DNA of 64,000 nt, from contig NZ_CP014222.1 in NCBI RefSeq assembly GCF_000969645.2, forward strand, positions 3,723,740-3,787,739. The letters run 5' to 3'. Shown in pieces: positions 8,785-16,744 of the stretch (its first letter is position 1; the number at the start of each line of letters is the position of its first letter). Under the pieces are notes generated by a model. That model worked only from the letters and a program-made list of their open reading frames with translations, was not told where the DNA came from and ran no database searches. The translations under genes were made by a program, and so were the position numbers. Source of the DNA: Janthinobacterium sp. B9-8. Its GTDB lineage: Bacteria > Pseudomonadota > Gammaproteobacteria > Burkholderiales > Chitinibacteraceae.

Positions 8785-9606
8785 ATGCTACCTATTGAGT
8801 TTATTCCAGAATACAAACACCTAACGCTCAGCGCCAATAGCCTGTGCTTAGCTTTTATCGGCGATCAACTCTTGGTTTATCCCGATGGCAGGTTGCCTGT
8901 GGCAAGTGATTTACCACCGCACGATGGCGCAGAGATTTCAGTGCAAATTGGCAGCGTAACAGCACAAGCCTGCGTGTTAGTGGCTTGGCACAAAGACACA
9001 CCACATGCTGCTGAGCTGCAAGCCATAGGCCTGCGTGCGGCTTGGGGATTAATCGAAGAAAGCCATTATTGGATTGCCGCCCGGGCGCAGCAATTACTGA
9101 CCTTTGACAGGCAGCACCGCTTTTGTGGCTGCTGTGGCACGGCCACAATACGGATGAGCAGAGAAACCGCCAGAGAATGCCCAGCCTGCCTGCACCGCGC
9201 TTATCCCAGAATTTCACCTGCGATTATGGTACTGATCAAGAAAGACCAGCAGTTGCTTTTAGCCCGCTCCCCTCATTTTCGTCCTGGTGTTTACAGTGCA
9301 CTGGCTGGCTTTGTGGAAGCAGGAGAAAGCTGTGAAGAGGCTATTTTTCGTGAAATTTATGAAGAGGTAGGGGTAAAAGTCTCCAACCTGAGCTGGTTTG
9401 GTAGCCAAAGCCATCCTTTTCCGCACTCTTTGATGCTCGCTTTTATTGCAGATTATGTTTCAGGGGAGATCATACCCCAAGAAGGAGAGATCGAAGATGC
9501 ACAGTGGTTTAGCCTGGAAAACCTGCCCGAGTTACCCAGCAAGGCCAGCATCGCCTATCACCTGATTCAAGCTGGCTTAGCAAAAATCAGCACTGCTGAA
9601 ACTTAA
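8785..9606 (+). CDS. nudC: NADH/NAD-RNA pyrophosphatase
   Basis: This 273-residue Nudix hydrolase is of the NudC type, which cleaves NADH to NMNH and AMP and removes NAD caps from RNA. A four-cysteine zinc ribbon is visible (FCGCCG near residue 113 and CPACL near residue 132). It is followed by the Nudix box GFVEAGESCEEAIFREIYEE near residue 176. The family tag after the box is normally SQPWPFPQS; here it reads SQSHPFPHS, keeping the Ser-Gln, Pro-Phe-Pro and Ser but replacing Pro-Trp with Ser-His. The length matches E. coli NudC (257). Confidence 0.9.
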   Translation: MLPIEFIPEYKHLTLSANSLCLAFIGDQLLVYPDGRLPVASDLPPHDGAEISVQIGSVTAQACVLVAWHKDTPHAAELQAIGLRAAWGLIEESHYWIAARAQQLLTFDRQHRFCGCCGTATIRMSRETARECPACLHRAYPRISPAIMVLIKKDQQLLLARSPHFRPGVYSALAGFVEAGESCEEAIFREIYEEVGVKVSNLSWFGSQSHPFPHSLMLAFIADYVSGEIIPQEGEIEDAQWFSLENLPELPSKASIAYHLIQAGLAKISTAET

Positions 9607-9624
9607 TCTCACCATGAGCCGACG

Positions 9625-9653
9625 AGTGCAATGAGCGGGTTGCACCCTCCTAC
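9625..9653. repeat. Degenerate REP-like half element
   Basis: After the nudC stop there is a single right arm ending GGGTTGCACCCTCCTAC (9637-9653), similar to the right arms of the GTAG palindromes elsewhere. A short GTGCAA/TTGCAC hairpin overlaps it. It looks like a decayed copy of the family. Confidence 0.45.
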
Positions 9654-9700
9654 ATTATTAGACAGCGCATAAGCACTACGAAATAGACGGGAGATTTATC

Positions 9701-10267
9701 GTGTCTGAAACGATTTACTATCACTTTAGTGATTTAGAAAGCATAGACCCAACCCCGTTTATTGCAGAACACGCACTGCTTAAGCAATTTAACAACAGCA
9801 CGCATGATGAACGCAGCAAACTCATCCAAGCCCTGTTTGCCAAAGCAGAACAAGTGACGATTTATCCACCACTGTATTTATCACGTGGCTGGGAAGTTGA
9901 ACTTGGGCGTAAAGTGATGATCAATCTAGGCGTAAGCATTTTAGGTGGTGCACCGATCAGAATCGGCGATCACAGCCTAATCGGCCCGCATGTGCAAATT
10001 ATCAGCGTGAGCCACCCAGTGGACCCCACCGAGCGCCAGCAATACGCCTTTACCGCCAAGCCTGTCCGCATTGGCAGCAATGTATGGATAGGTGCGGGGG
10101 CGATTATTTGCCCTGGGGTTTGCATTGGCGACCATAGCGTTGTAGGTGCCGGGGCGGTGGTGACGCGTGATGTGCCACGCTGCACTCTGGTAGGCGGCAA
10201 TCCTGCCCGCATCATCCGCACACTAAAAGAGCCGGACCCTGCAACACTTTATCTGGATAGCCAATGA
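9701..10267 (+). CDS. Hexapeptide-repeat O-acyltransferase (maltose/galactoside acetyltransferase type)
   Basis: This 188-residue left-handed beta-helix acyltransferase would acetylate a sugar hydroxyl using acetyl-CoA. The C-terminal half carries the hexapeptide pattern, including IGDHSLIGPHVQI, the catalytic His region SVSHPVDP near residue 106, and IGSNVWIGAGAIICPGV followed by the conserved GNPARIIR tail. The start is GTG, supported by GGGAG nine bases upstream; no ATG fits. The stop overlaps the next gene start by four bases (ATGA), so the two are translationally coupled. Confidence 0.85.
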   Translation: MSETIYYHFSDLESIDPTPFIAEHALLKQFNNSTHDERSKLIQALFAKAEQVTIYPPLYLSRGWEVELGRKVMINLGVSILGGAPIRIGDHSLIGPHVQIISVSHPVDPTERQQYAFTAKPVRIGSNVWIGAGAIICPGVCIGDHSVVGAGAVVTRDVPRCTLVGGNPARIIRTLKEPDPATLYLDSQ

Positions 10268-11229
10268 AACTCTGGAATGCGCTCAGCGCTGTTTTTACCC
10301 GCAAACCAGCAGGCCCCGCCTGTGATCTGGCCCTACTTACTGCTTTGGCAGATAGCGCCAACCCACGTATTAAGCTCGCCAGCCGTTATCAAACACGCCT
10401 GCAAAATGCTTACGCGATTGCCTACTCCTGGAGCGGCCGCATTGTGGCAAAGCTGCCAGAGCCAGTGGAGTTATCAAGCCGTAGCTGGAATAAGGAAGCC
10501 CATACCCACGCAGCTTTTGGCACCGCTGAAAGTGTACAAGAAACCATCAGCCACTCCGAAGAAGTCAGAAACTGGTTTGCACAAAACCCGCTTGCCGATC
10601 ACGCTTATGCTGTTCTGGTTATGCAAAGCCAATTGCAGCAGCGCTATGGCATGGAAGTCTGCGGCGATAATATTCGGCAAGATGTAGCCCAGCAGGTGCT
10701 GGTTTGCCGTGGGCAGCAAATCAGCCAGCTTGCTGGCAGCATCGCTGATTTACAAGAAAAGCTAATTGGCCGCTTGCTCAAGCTGCTTGCCAGCCACGCG
10801 GCCTGGCATATCGAAGCCAGAGAGCAATTTAAACGCCAGCTTGAAGCCGAGCTGAATGAAGTAAGAATAAGCTGGCGCTATTGCAAGCCTACCGAGCCAC
10901 GCCATGCCGCGCTCACGCAGGAGGTCGATAAATTATCCACAGAATTTAACGCCTGCCGCAGCGCCTTGGAGCCTGATGCCCTGCTCGCCCTGCTAGAAAC
11001 CTCGCTCACTGATGCCAATAGTCACCTCAAGCTGGAAATCCAATCTTTAAAACTCGATAAAATGGGTGTACTCAGCCAGGCAGAAGACGCCGTAGAAATG
11101 ACGCTCTGCCATGTTTTAGTCGAGCGTGGTCAATGGCTGGATCGCACCGTGCTACCCGTTAAGATATTACGCAGCGATGTGATTCCGCCTAAAGACTTTA
11201 GCCAGCGGCTGGATGAGGTGCTGTTTTAA
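10264..11229 (+). CDS. Unknown helical protein coupled to acyltransferase gene
   Basis: I do not recognise this 321-residue protein. It has no signal peptide or membrane segment, so it is probably cytoplasmic. The middle and C-terminal parts (about residues 130-260) are rich in Gln, Leu, Glu and Ala with heptad-like spacing, which suggests long helices or coiled coil. It starts inside the stop codon of the acyltransferase gene (ATGA overlap), so expression of the two is coupled and a shared role is likely. Nothing in it indicates enzymatic chemistry. Confidence 0.7.
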   Translation: MKLWNALSAVFTRKPAGPACDLALLTALADSANPRIKLASRYQTRLQNAYAIAYSWSGRIVAKLPEPVELSSRSWNKEAHTHAAFGTAESVQETISHSEEVRNWFAQNPLADHAYAVLVMQSQLQQRYGMEVCGDNIRQDVAQQVLVCRGQQISQLAGSIADLQEKLIGRLLKLLASHAAWHIEAREQFKRQLEAELNEVRISWRYCKPTEPRHAALTQEVDKLSTEFNACRSALEPDALLALLETSLTDANSHLKLEIQSLKLDKMGVLSQAEDAVEMTLCHVLVERGQWLDRTVLPVKILRSDVIPPKDFSQRLDEVLF

Positions 11230-11273
11230 AGCGCCAGTGTAAAAACCAAAGATCTGTAGATACTAAGCTCAAT

Positions 11274-11322
11274 GAGAGCACAAAGAGCACAGAGAAAAAG
11301 TGATCAAGCCTATCGTGCTCTC
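11274..11322. repeat. Hairpin between convergent genes
   Basis: GAGAGCAC (11274-11281) pairs with GTGCTCTC (11315-11322) across a loop that also contains another AGAGCACAGAG copy. It lies between the convergent unknown gene and the LysR gene. Similar GTGCTCTCTGTG text recurs in the terminator at 26123-26168, hinting at a shared small repeat. It lacks a clean T-run on either side. Confidence 0.45.
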
Positions 11323-11328
11323 TGTAGT

Positions 11329-12243
11329 TCAAGCTTTTGCCAGCTCATTGTTTGCAAACCAATCGCTCAGAAAATCGATCAGCACCCGTAGCTTGGCGGG
11401 TTGGGGCAGACGTTGTGGATAAACCAGATACAGTGATTGGGCGGGCAGACTAAACTCGGTCAGTAGCTGCTGCAACTGACCGCTGGCTAAATCCCCGGCA
11501 ATTAAGTAATAAGGCAAACACACCGCCCCCGCACCATCCAAGGCCAGATTCCTTAGCAAACCATAATCGCTGATTCTTAGCTCCGCCTTGATATCTACTG
11601 AGTGCAATTCCTTGCCGCGATTAAAAACCCAGTGGCAGGGATCTCGAAAATGAGAGTTGGCAAGGCAAGGCCAAGTCAGCAAATCACTGGGCGAGACCAG
11701 CTCCGGCGAGCTAGCAATACATGTAGGGGAAGCAACAAGGCAAAGCTGCGCCGATACCAAAGGCTTAGACACCAGCCGCTCATGCCCCAAATAGCCAGAT
11801 CGCACCGCCAGATCATAACCATCGGCCTCTAAATCTCGCGGCTCGCGGCTCACATCCAGCTCTACTTCCAGACGTGGATATTGCTCACGTAGCGCTATTA
11901 AAATCTGCGACATAAACACCCCGCCAAAACTGGTTGGCACGGTGATACGCAATAAGCCTGCCACTTCTTCACGCAAAACCAGCACCGCCTGCCGGGCGGC
12001 CGAAACCTGCGCCTGCCACGATTGGCAATGCACCAGATAAACCTTGCCCGCCTCGGTGAGATTGAGTTTGCGTGTGGTGCGAAAAAAAAGATCCACGCCA
12101 AGCAAATTTTCTAGTTGCGATACCTGCTTGCTGGCATAGGATTTAGAACAGCCCAAAATTTCTGCCGCCCGCGTAAAGCTCCCTTGCTCCGCCACACAGG
12201 TAAAGGTATTGGCCCAAATCACTTGCTGACTAATTGTTTCCAC
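11329..12243 (-). CDS. LysR-family transcriptional regulator
   Basis: This 304-residue regulator has the LysR winged helix at residues 5-65 (FTRAAEILGCSKSYASKQVSQLE), followed by an effector-binding domain of two alpha/beta lobes beginning near residue 92. It is divergent from the short-chain dehydrogenase gene at 12378. A perfect 11-bp inverted repeat between the two (12288-12321) is a plausible binding site. The usual LysR layout predicts control of that dehydrogenase and autoregulation. Confidence 0.9.
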   Translation of the reverse strand: METISQQVIWANTFTCVAEQGSFTRAAEILGCSKSYASKQVSQLENLLGVDLFFRTTRKLNLTEAGKVYLVHCQSWQAQVSAARQAVLVLREEVAGLLRITVPTSFGGVFMSQILIALREQYPRLEVELDVSREPRDLEADGYDLAVRSGYLGHERLVSKPLVSAQLCLVASPTCIASSPELVSPSDLLTWPCLANSHFRDPCHWVFNRGKELHSVDIKAELRISDYGLLRNLALDGAGAVCLPYYLIAGDLASGQLQQLLTEFSLPAQSLYLVYPQRLPQPAKLRVLIDFLSDWFANNELAKA

Positions 12244-12287
12244 TAGGGCAACTCAAAGTTAATTATTAGCTAGATTATCAATGATAA

Positions 12288-12321
12288 AAGTTTGTTTATG
12301 ATTCTTTCTGTAAACAAACTT
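12288..12321. promoter_or_regulatory. Candidate LysR operator, 11-bp inverted repeat
   Basis: AAGTTTGTTTA (12288-12298) and TAAACAAACTT (12311-12321) are perfect inverted arms separated by 12 bases. The site lies in the 134-base divergent region between a LysR gene and its neighbour dehydrogenase. It has the T-rich/A-rich dyad form common to LysR binding sites. Confidence 0.5.
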
Positions 12322-12377
12322 GATCGCGCAAAGCAAAAGCTCCACAACGCGATCCAACTCTTACAGAGATAAACACC

Positions 12378-12980
12378 ATGAAAATTCTTGTTATCGGTGC
12401 CAATGGCACAATCGGCAAAGCTGTTGTTGCAGAACTATCATCACGGCACGAAATCATCACCGCAGGCAGAAACAGCGGCGAGTATCGGGTTGATCTAAAA
12501 GACGCAGCCAGCATCACGGCTTTGTTTAAAGAAATAGGCAAAGTAGATGCGGTGATCTCAGCGGCAGGGAATGTACACTTTGCCCCGCTGGCCGAATTTA
12601 GCGCCGACCATTACGCCATCGGCATTAACGATAAACTGATGGGACAAGTAAACTTGGCGCTGGCCGCACAAGGCGCGTTAAATGACGGCGGCTCCATCAC
12701 CTTAACCAGCGGCATTTTAAGCAGCGATCCGATTCGCTTTGGCAGCAGCGCCAGCATGGTAAACGCCGCTATCGACGGCTTTGTCCGCTCCGCCGCCATT
12801 GAGCTACCGCGCGGCTTACGCATCAACAGCATCAGCCCCACCGTATTACAAGAAGCTCTTGAAAACTACGGCCCCTACTTCCGAGGCTTTGATGCCGTAC
12901 CCGCAGCAAAAGTAGCGCTGGCCTATAGCAAAAGCGTAGAAGGCGCACAGACTGGGCAGGTTTATACGGTGAATAACTAG
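12378..12980 (+). CDS. Short-chain dehydrogenase-like protein, 200 residues
   Basis: This compact SDR-fold protein has an N-terminal nucleotide-binding motif GANGTIGKAV near residue 8 and an ISAAGNVHFAPL strand near residue 58 that matches the NNAG region. The usual catalytic Tyr-x-x-x-Lys is not evident: the equivalent stretch reads SASMVNAAIDGFVRSAA. It may therefore bind NAD(P) with altered chemistry, as other members of this short SDR group appear to do. It is divergent from and probably controlled by the LysR regulator at 11329. The substrate is unknown. Confidence 0.8.
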   Translation: MKILVIGANGTIGKAVVAELSSRHEIITAGRNSGEYRVDLKDAASITALFKEIGKVDAVISAAGNVHFAPLAEFSADHYAIGINDKLMGQVNLALAAQGALNDGGSITLTSGILSSDPIRFGSSASMVNAAIDGFVRSAAIELPRGLRINSISPTVLQEALENYGPYFRGFDAVPAAKVALAYSKSVEGAQTGQVYTVNN

Positions 12981-12988
12981 CAAGATTT

Positions 12989-13020
12989 GTAGGATGGGCA
13001 CAGGGTCGTGCCCACCCTAC
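12989..13020. repeat. REP-like GTAG palindrome, copy B (short type)
   Basis: The 13-bp arms GTAGGATGGGCAC and GTGCCCACCCTAC pair with one mismatch around a 6-base loop, 8 bases after the dehydrogenase stop codon. The right arm is identical to that at 25869-25881, defining a shorter subtype of the GTAG-bounded family. Confidence 0.8.
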
Positions 13021-13029
13021 ATTCGTTTT

Positions 13030-13055
13030 CCTCCGAGGTTCAAGACTTGGGTTTT
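13030..13055. repeat. Single arm of the CCAAATCTTGAACC palindrome family
   Basis: The sequence around CTCCGAGGTTCAAGACTT followed by GGGTTTTCT matches the right arm of the long palindrome at 38436-38555 with two changes. No left arm is present here, so it is a partial or decayed copy lying between convergent genes. Confidence 0.55.
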
Positions 13056-13062
13056 CTCTCCC

Positions 13063-13773
13063 TCACACCGCATCCACACTATATCGCTCACCGCCCTGAA
13101 TTTCAGAAGCGACCAGCCTTGCAATCGCCGCCGCCACATCTGCAGGCGGGCGTAATAGACCTTGCTCCTTACGGGCAATAAATCGGCCTACATCGGGGAA
13201 TTCTTCTGCTGTGCGCGAGCGGATTTCGGCTTGCATGGCAGTATCCATGACGCCGGGGTCAAAATTAATACAGCTCACCGGATGCGTCATCGTGCTTTGT
13301 TCTACCGCCAGCGCCCGAATAAAGTGCTCTAGGCCTGCTTTGCTCGCACAATATAAAGACCAGCTACCATAGCCGCGAATCGCTGCACCGGATGAAACCT
13401 GCAGCACGGTTTTACGCGCAGGCAAATCACCAAAATGGCGGATAAACGCTGCAATAATGCGGATCGCCGCATTGAAATTCACATTCAGATTAGTGGCAAT
13501 GGCCTCATCACTTAAAGTGGCAACCGGAGCCAGCGGACTGAGCATGCCAGCATTATTGATTAGCAGCACCTCTTCCCAAGTTTGGCTCGCTAGCCGAGAA
13601 AAATGCGCATCAATCAGATTTGCCGCATTGTCTGCCGCCAGATCAACGCTGATATGACCTGCAAGCTGGCCACTGCGCGAAAACTCGCAGACCTGCCAGC
13701 CTTGAGCCTGATACAAGCTGACCAGCGCCGCGCCCAAACCAGCAGATCCGCCGGTGATACAGAGTAATTTCAT
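13063..13773 (-). CDS. Short-chain dehydrogenase/reductase
   Basis: This 236-residue classical SDR has a TGGSAGLG cofactor motif at residues 7-14, an INNAG motif near residue 79 and the catalytic Ser plus YCASK (Tyr and Lys) near residue 148. The acidic/basic pattern after the second strand (FSRSG) suggests NADPH preference. The ATG at 13773 is chosen because AAGGA lies 6 bases upstream; a longer frame adds 10 residues without a ribosome-binding site. It resembles sepiapterin/benzil-reductase-like SDRs, but the substrate cannot be assigned. Confidence 0.86.
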   Translation of the reverse strand: MKLLCITGGSAGLGAALVSLYQAQGWQVCEFSRSGQLAGHISVDLAADNAANLIDAHFSRLASQTWEEVLLINNAGMLSPLAPVATLSDEAIATNLNVNFNAAIRIIAAFIRHFGDLPARKTVLQVSSGAAIRGYGSWSLYCASKAGLEHFIRALAVEQSTMTHPVSCINFDPGVMDTAMQAEIRSRTAEEFPDVGRFIARKEQGLLRPPADVAAAIARLVASEIQGGERYSVDAV

Positions 13774-13853
13774 GTTTTTCCTTAGAGGTTCTGCTGATAA
13801 CAATGGATAAGCTAGATCTTGAATTACAGAAAATAGGGAGCTCCGAACTTTAT

Positions 13854-13913
13854 GTAGGGCGGGTGAAACCCACGTATTTATTTAATATTGCTCGCGGGTT
13901 TCACCCGCCCTAC
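13854..13913. repeat. REP-like GTAG palindrome, copy C, overlapping a gene end
   Basis: Perfect 18-bp arms (GTAGGGCGGGTGAAACCC and its complement) flank a 24-base AT-rich loop. The stop codon of the outer-membrane protein gene (13878-13880, minus strand) lies in this loop, so the element encodes that protein's last eleven residues. Confidence 0.9.
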
Positions 13914-15890
13914 GAATGATGGGGTGCTTGTAAATAATTCGCGACGCTCATCCCTACACTCAAGCGGCCCAATCTCTTGCCCTGCTTGAACAATCAACGG
14001 TGTTTTCACACTGGCAGCTGTATATATCCCTTTTGCGGCCAGCCTTGCTTCAATCATCGTTTCACCCGCTTTGAGTAGCGTCACCCAGCCGGTTTTTTCA
14101 TCCACCGTGGCGATCTCGGGCTGGCTACTGTAATAGCTAATTAGGCCCTGGCTATTGCTGGCAGGAGCTGGGATATAAAACGGCTCGTCATCCAAGGTTT
14201 TGCTTATCATCGTCAGCGCCACCAAATCAGGCATAGGCAAGACAGCCTGTTGCTCTGGGCTGAATACAATGTCATCCGTATTTAAAGCGCCAAGCTGGGC
14301 GAGTGATAACGAGCTAAGTTGCTCTGGGCTTAGGGCAAGCAATAATTGGGGGGGCAGAGCGGCTAATTGTGGCTGGCTCAATACCGGCAATAATTTCAAA
14401 GCAGCCAGCTGAGCAGAGCTCATCGCGGCAATCGCCTTAGGTGGCAAAGATAATAATTGTTCTGCATTGAACAATTCCAGCTCGGCCACAGGCATACGGG
14501 CAAATTGCTGTGGAGATATCTTTTGCAGGCCTAAAAGTGTGGGGAAATTTAATCGTTTCACCGAGGCCAGCTTCGCATCACCGCCCAATTCTGCAGCGGC
14601 TTTGCTCACCTCTACTTCGATTTGCAGCACCGCACCATCGCTTTGCTGCACATCCAGAATATACACACCAGCTTTGCTAAAGCGAGTCAACATCGCCCTG
14701 ATTGTGCCCGCCTCAAGCACAAATAACTCGGTCCCACGCTCACGAATCACCGCCTTGCCCTTGCTTTGCAGGGCAATAATTTCCTTTACAGGTAAGAGCA
14801 GCAAAATAGATTGCCGATTACTGATATCAATACTCACCCCGCCCGCTGCCACGGTTTTATCTGGAATAGGGCCGCTAAAACCGGTATAGGCCAGCACCGA
14901 TTGCGGAGAAGGCCGCTGAATGGCATCTGCCAATACAGGTGTAAATGGCTTAGGCCCTGCAAGGTACTGGGCGCAGGTCTGGCTTTTAAAACTACCTCCA
15001 TTCAGAGGAATGGCATAGCGCAGCACAATATTGCCTTGGGCAATGTCCTGCTCTACCCTGCGGGTGGCAGTTACACTCCATTCGTCTTTGGCAATCCCCA
15101 CATTAAATAAATGAGTGGATTCACCTCCGTTATAGCCTCCCGTAAGGCGCAGACAATTTGTGAAATACTGGCTGTATTGCACTAAAGATTGCCGCTCTCT
15201 TCCCCCCCAGGCTGCACCCGCCGTATTTTGCACACGCTTATAGCCCAAGCCTAAATCGAGCTTGGAAAAATAAGCAGGAGCGAGGCTGATATTGTAAACA
15301 GCCCCCTGCCGCCTAGTGTTTGACATGCGTGAATCAAAATCACTACTGACCACATTCTGACTTTCAATACTTGGATCAGCGGCATAGACCGTCATGCCCA
15401 GTTCGGAGAAAACATGGCCCCTATCCCAGCTCTTTTTTAAATTCAGCAGATAATTATTCTGCCGCATCTCCTGCTCATCGCTGCCATTAGTCAACTGAAA
15501 CGTCTTTTGTGCCTGCTGCTGCCCTAAGGAAAGCCTTAAACGCAAATGATCCGACGTACTAAATACGCCAGAGAGCAGCGCTTCTTGAAAACGCTCGCTG
15601 ACTTCTAAATTAGCGCCCAGCGCAAAGTAATCGCTCAGCGCAAAGCCTCCATCTAAATTTAGCGCTGTTTTATTGGCCTCTGAATAGCCAACAGTCGCAC
15701 TAAGGCGCTCGGTCGAAGTTTTAAACCCCAAGCTTGCCTTATCCATAGCCCAATTGATTTTACCAAGCGATGTATCCTGAGCATCGGGTAAATCGGGCAA
15801 ATCTGCGGCATGCAAAGCCGAGAAGCTAAACAGGCTCAGGAAAATTATTCTTTTAGAAAATAGAAACGAATCCACATGCTTCCAGATCAT
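13878..15890 (-). CDS. Outer-membrane beta-barrel protein with leucine-repeat belt and Ig-like domain
   Basis: I do not recognise the family of this 670-residue exported protein. After a signal peptide (ends near SALHA-A, residue 28), residues 40-300 show alternating short amphipathic strands typical of an outer-membrane barrel. A middle domain (about 335-435) is beta-rich. Residues 455-560 hold about nine imperfect units of roughly ten residues built on the pattern L-S-x-x-Q-L-x-x-L. A C-terminal bacterial Ig-like (Big2) domain covers about 575-640, with PEIATVDEKTGWVTLL as its core. The last eleven residues are encoded by a REP-like palindrome. The ATG at 15890 is preferred to a GTG 15 bases upstream. 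The likely role is surface exposure, adhesion or anchoring, which is inference only. Confidence 0.7.
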   Translation of the reverse strand: MIWKHVDSFLFSKRIIFLSLFSFSALHAADLPDLPDAQDTSLGKINWAMDKASLGFKTSTERLSATVGYSEANKTALNLDGGFALSDYFALGANLEVSERFQEALLSGVFSTSDHLRLRLSLGQQQAQKTFQLTNGSDEQEMRQNNYLLNLKKSWDRGHVFSELGMTVYAADPSIESQNVVSSDFDSRMSNTRRQGAVYNISLAPAYFSKLDLGLGYKRVQNTAGAAWGGRERQSLVQYSQYFTNCLRLTGGYNGGESTHLFNVGIAKDEWSVTATRRVEQDIAQGNIVLRYAIPLNGGSFKSQTCAQYLAGPKPFTPVLADAIQRPSPQSVLAYTGFSGPIPDKTVAAGGVSIDISNRQSILLLLPVKEIIALQSKGKAVIRERGTELFVLEAGTIRAMLTRFSKAGVYILDVQQSDGAVLQIEVEVSKAAAELGGDAKLASVKRLNFPTLLGLQKISPQQFARMPVAELELFNAEQLLSLPPKAIAAMSSAQLAALKLLPVLSQPQLAALPPQLLLALSPEQLSSLSLAQLGALNTDDIVFSPEQQAVLPMPDLVALTMISKTLDDEPFYIPAPASNSQGLISYYSSQPEIATVDEKTGWVTLLKAGETMIEARLAAKGIYTAASVKTPLIVQAGQEIGPLECRDERRELFTSTPSFVGRVKPASNIK

Positions 15891-15983
15891 CGGCAAAAAG
15901 GCCACCTTTGAATCTAAAGAAAGCCATCTACCTTGTCTTGGTAAAAGTACGATCCCACTTAAAGAAACAATCTCTACCCCTAT

Positions 15984-16012
15984 AAAAAAAGGCCCCTGTA
16001 TAACAGGAGCCT
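15984..16012 (-). terminator. Intrinsic terminator after the acyltransferase gene
   Basis: On the minus strand AGGCTCCTGT pairs with ACAGGGGCCT (one mismatch) across a three-base loop and is followed by a seven-base T-run. It ends the glycosyltransferase-acyltransferase operon. Confidence 0.85.
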
Positions 16013-16020
16013 AGGCAGAG

Positions 16021-16743
16021 TTAACATACGGCCAGCATTTTCTCTGCCGGATTTGCATCCACTTTCTTATCACTTTGCAGCTGCTTCACAATTCTGGCAG
16101 GGTTACCGGTCACTACGCAAAAAGGCGGTACATCTTCGCTTACCACAGCTTGTGTACCGATCACCGCACCTTCACCGATGCTTACGCCTTTTAGAATCGT
16201 TGCCCCTGCACCGACCCAAACCCCATTCGCTATTCGCACAGGGGCAGAGCGAATTCTAGCGGCTTCACCCGCCTGGCCACGCCCTAGCAGAGGATGGCCG
16301 CTGCTATCCATAATCGTTACCATCGGGCCAAAAATAACATCGTTGCCGATCTCCACCCGCTGATAAGCCAGAATCGCCACGCCCTGCAATACCACCCGAT
16401 CGCCAATTCTAATCTGCCCAACCGGGCCATCGTTAATTTGCACCGTGCTCAGCTTAACCGGCAAATTATGAAAAGCAGGGATATTTCCCGATTCGATATA
16501 ACACTGGCTACCAATCACAATACTGCCTGCAAACTGAGCCTCATCGATATCAGACGCTACTAAGCCCGCCTCCAGCAACTCTTTATCAATCACTCTGGTA
16601 TACGCTAAACGAGGCGTACCAGAGAAATGGGTGCTCAGGCCTATCCTCACCTGATGTTTGAGCAAGTTTTCGGCTACATTTTGAGCGGGGCTAGCTGCCA
16701 ACTCGGGTGGAATTAAATAAATATTCTGATATTCGCAGGGCAT
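16021..16743 (-). CDS. Hexapeptide-repeat acyltransferase
   Basis: This 240-residue left-handed beta-helix acyltransferase is related to sugar O-acetyltransferases. The repeat region starts near residue 80 with VIGSQCYIES and continues through IRIGDRVVLQ and VEIGNDVIFGPMV. The acceptor His region MDSSGHPL is near residue 147, and VWVGAGATILKGVSIG and GNPARIVKQL follow. The ATG at 16743 is preferred over a start 60 bases upstream because GAGGGGG lies 8 bases before it and it follows the glycosyltransferase stop by a single base (TAATATG). The pair probably modifies the same polysaccharide. Confidence 0.82.
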   Translation of the reverse strand: MPCEYQNIYLIPPELAASPAQNVAENLLKHQVRIGLSTHFSGTPRLAYTRVIDKELLEAGLVASDIDEAQFAGSIVIGSQCYIESGNIPAFHNLPVKLSTVQINDGPVGQIRIGDRVVLQGVAILAYQRVEIGNDVIFGPMVTIMDSSGHPLLGRGQAGEAARIRSAPVRIANGVWVGAGATILKGVSIGEGAVIGTQAVVSEDVPPFCVVTGNPARIVKQLQSDKKVDANPAEKMLAVC

Positions 16744-16744
16744 A

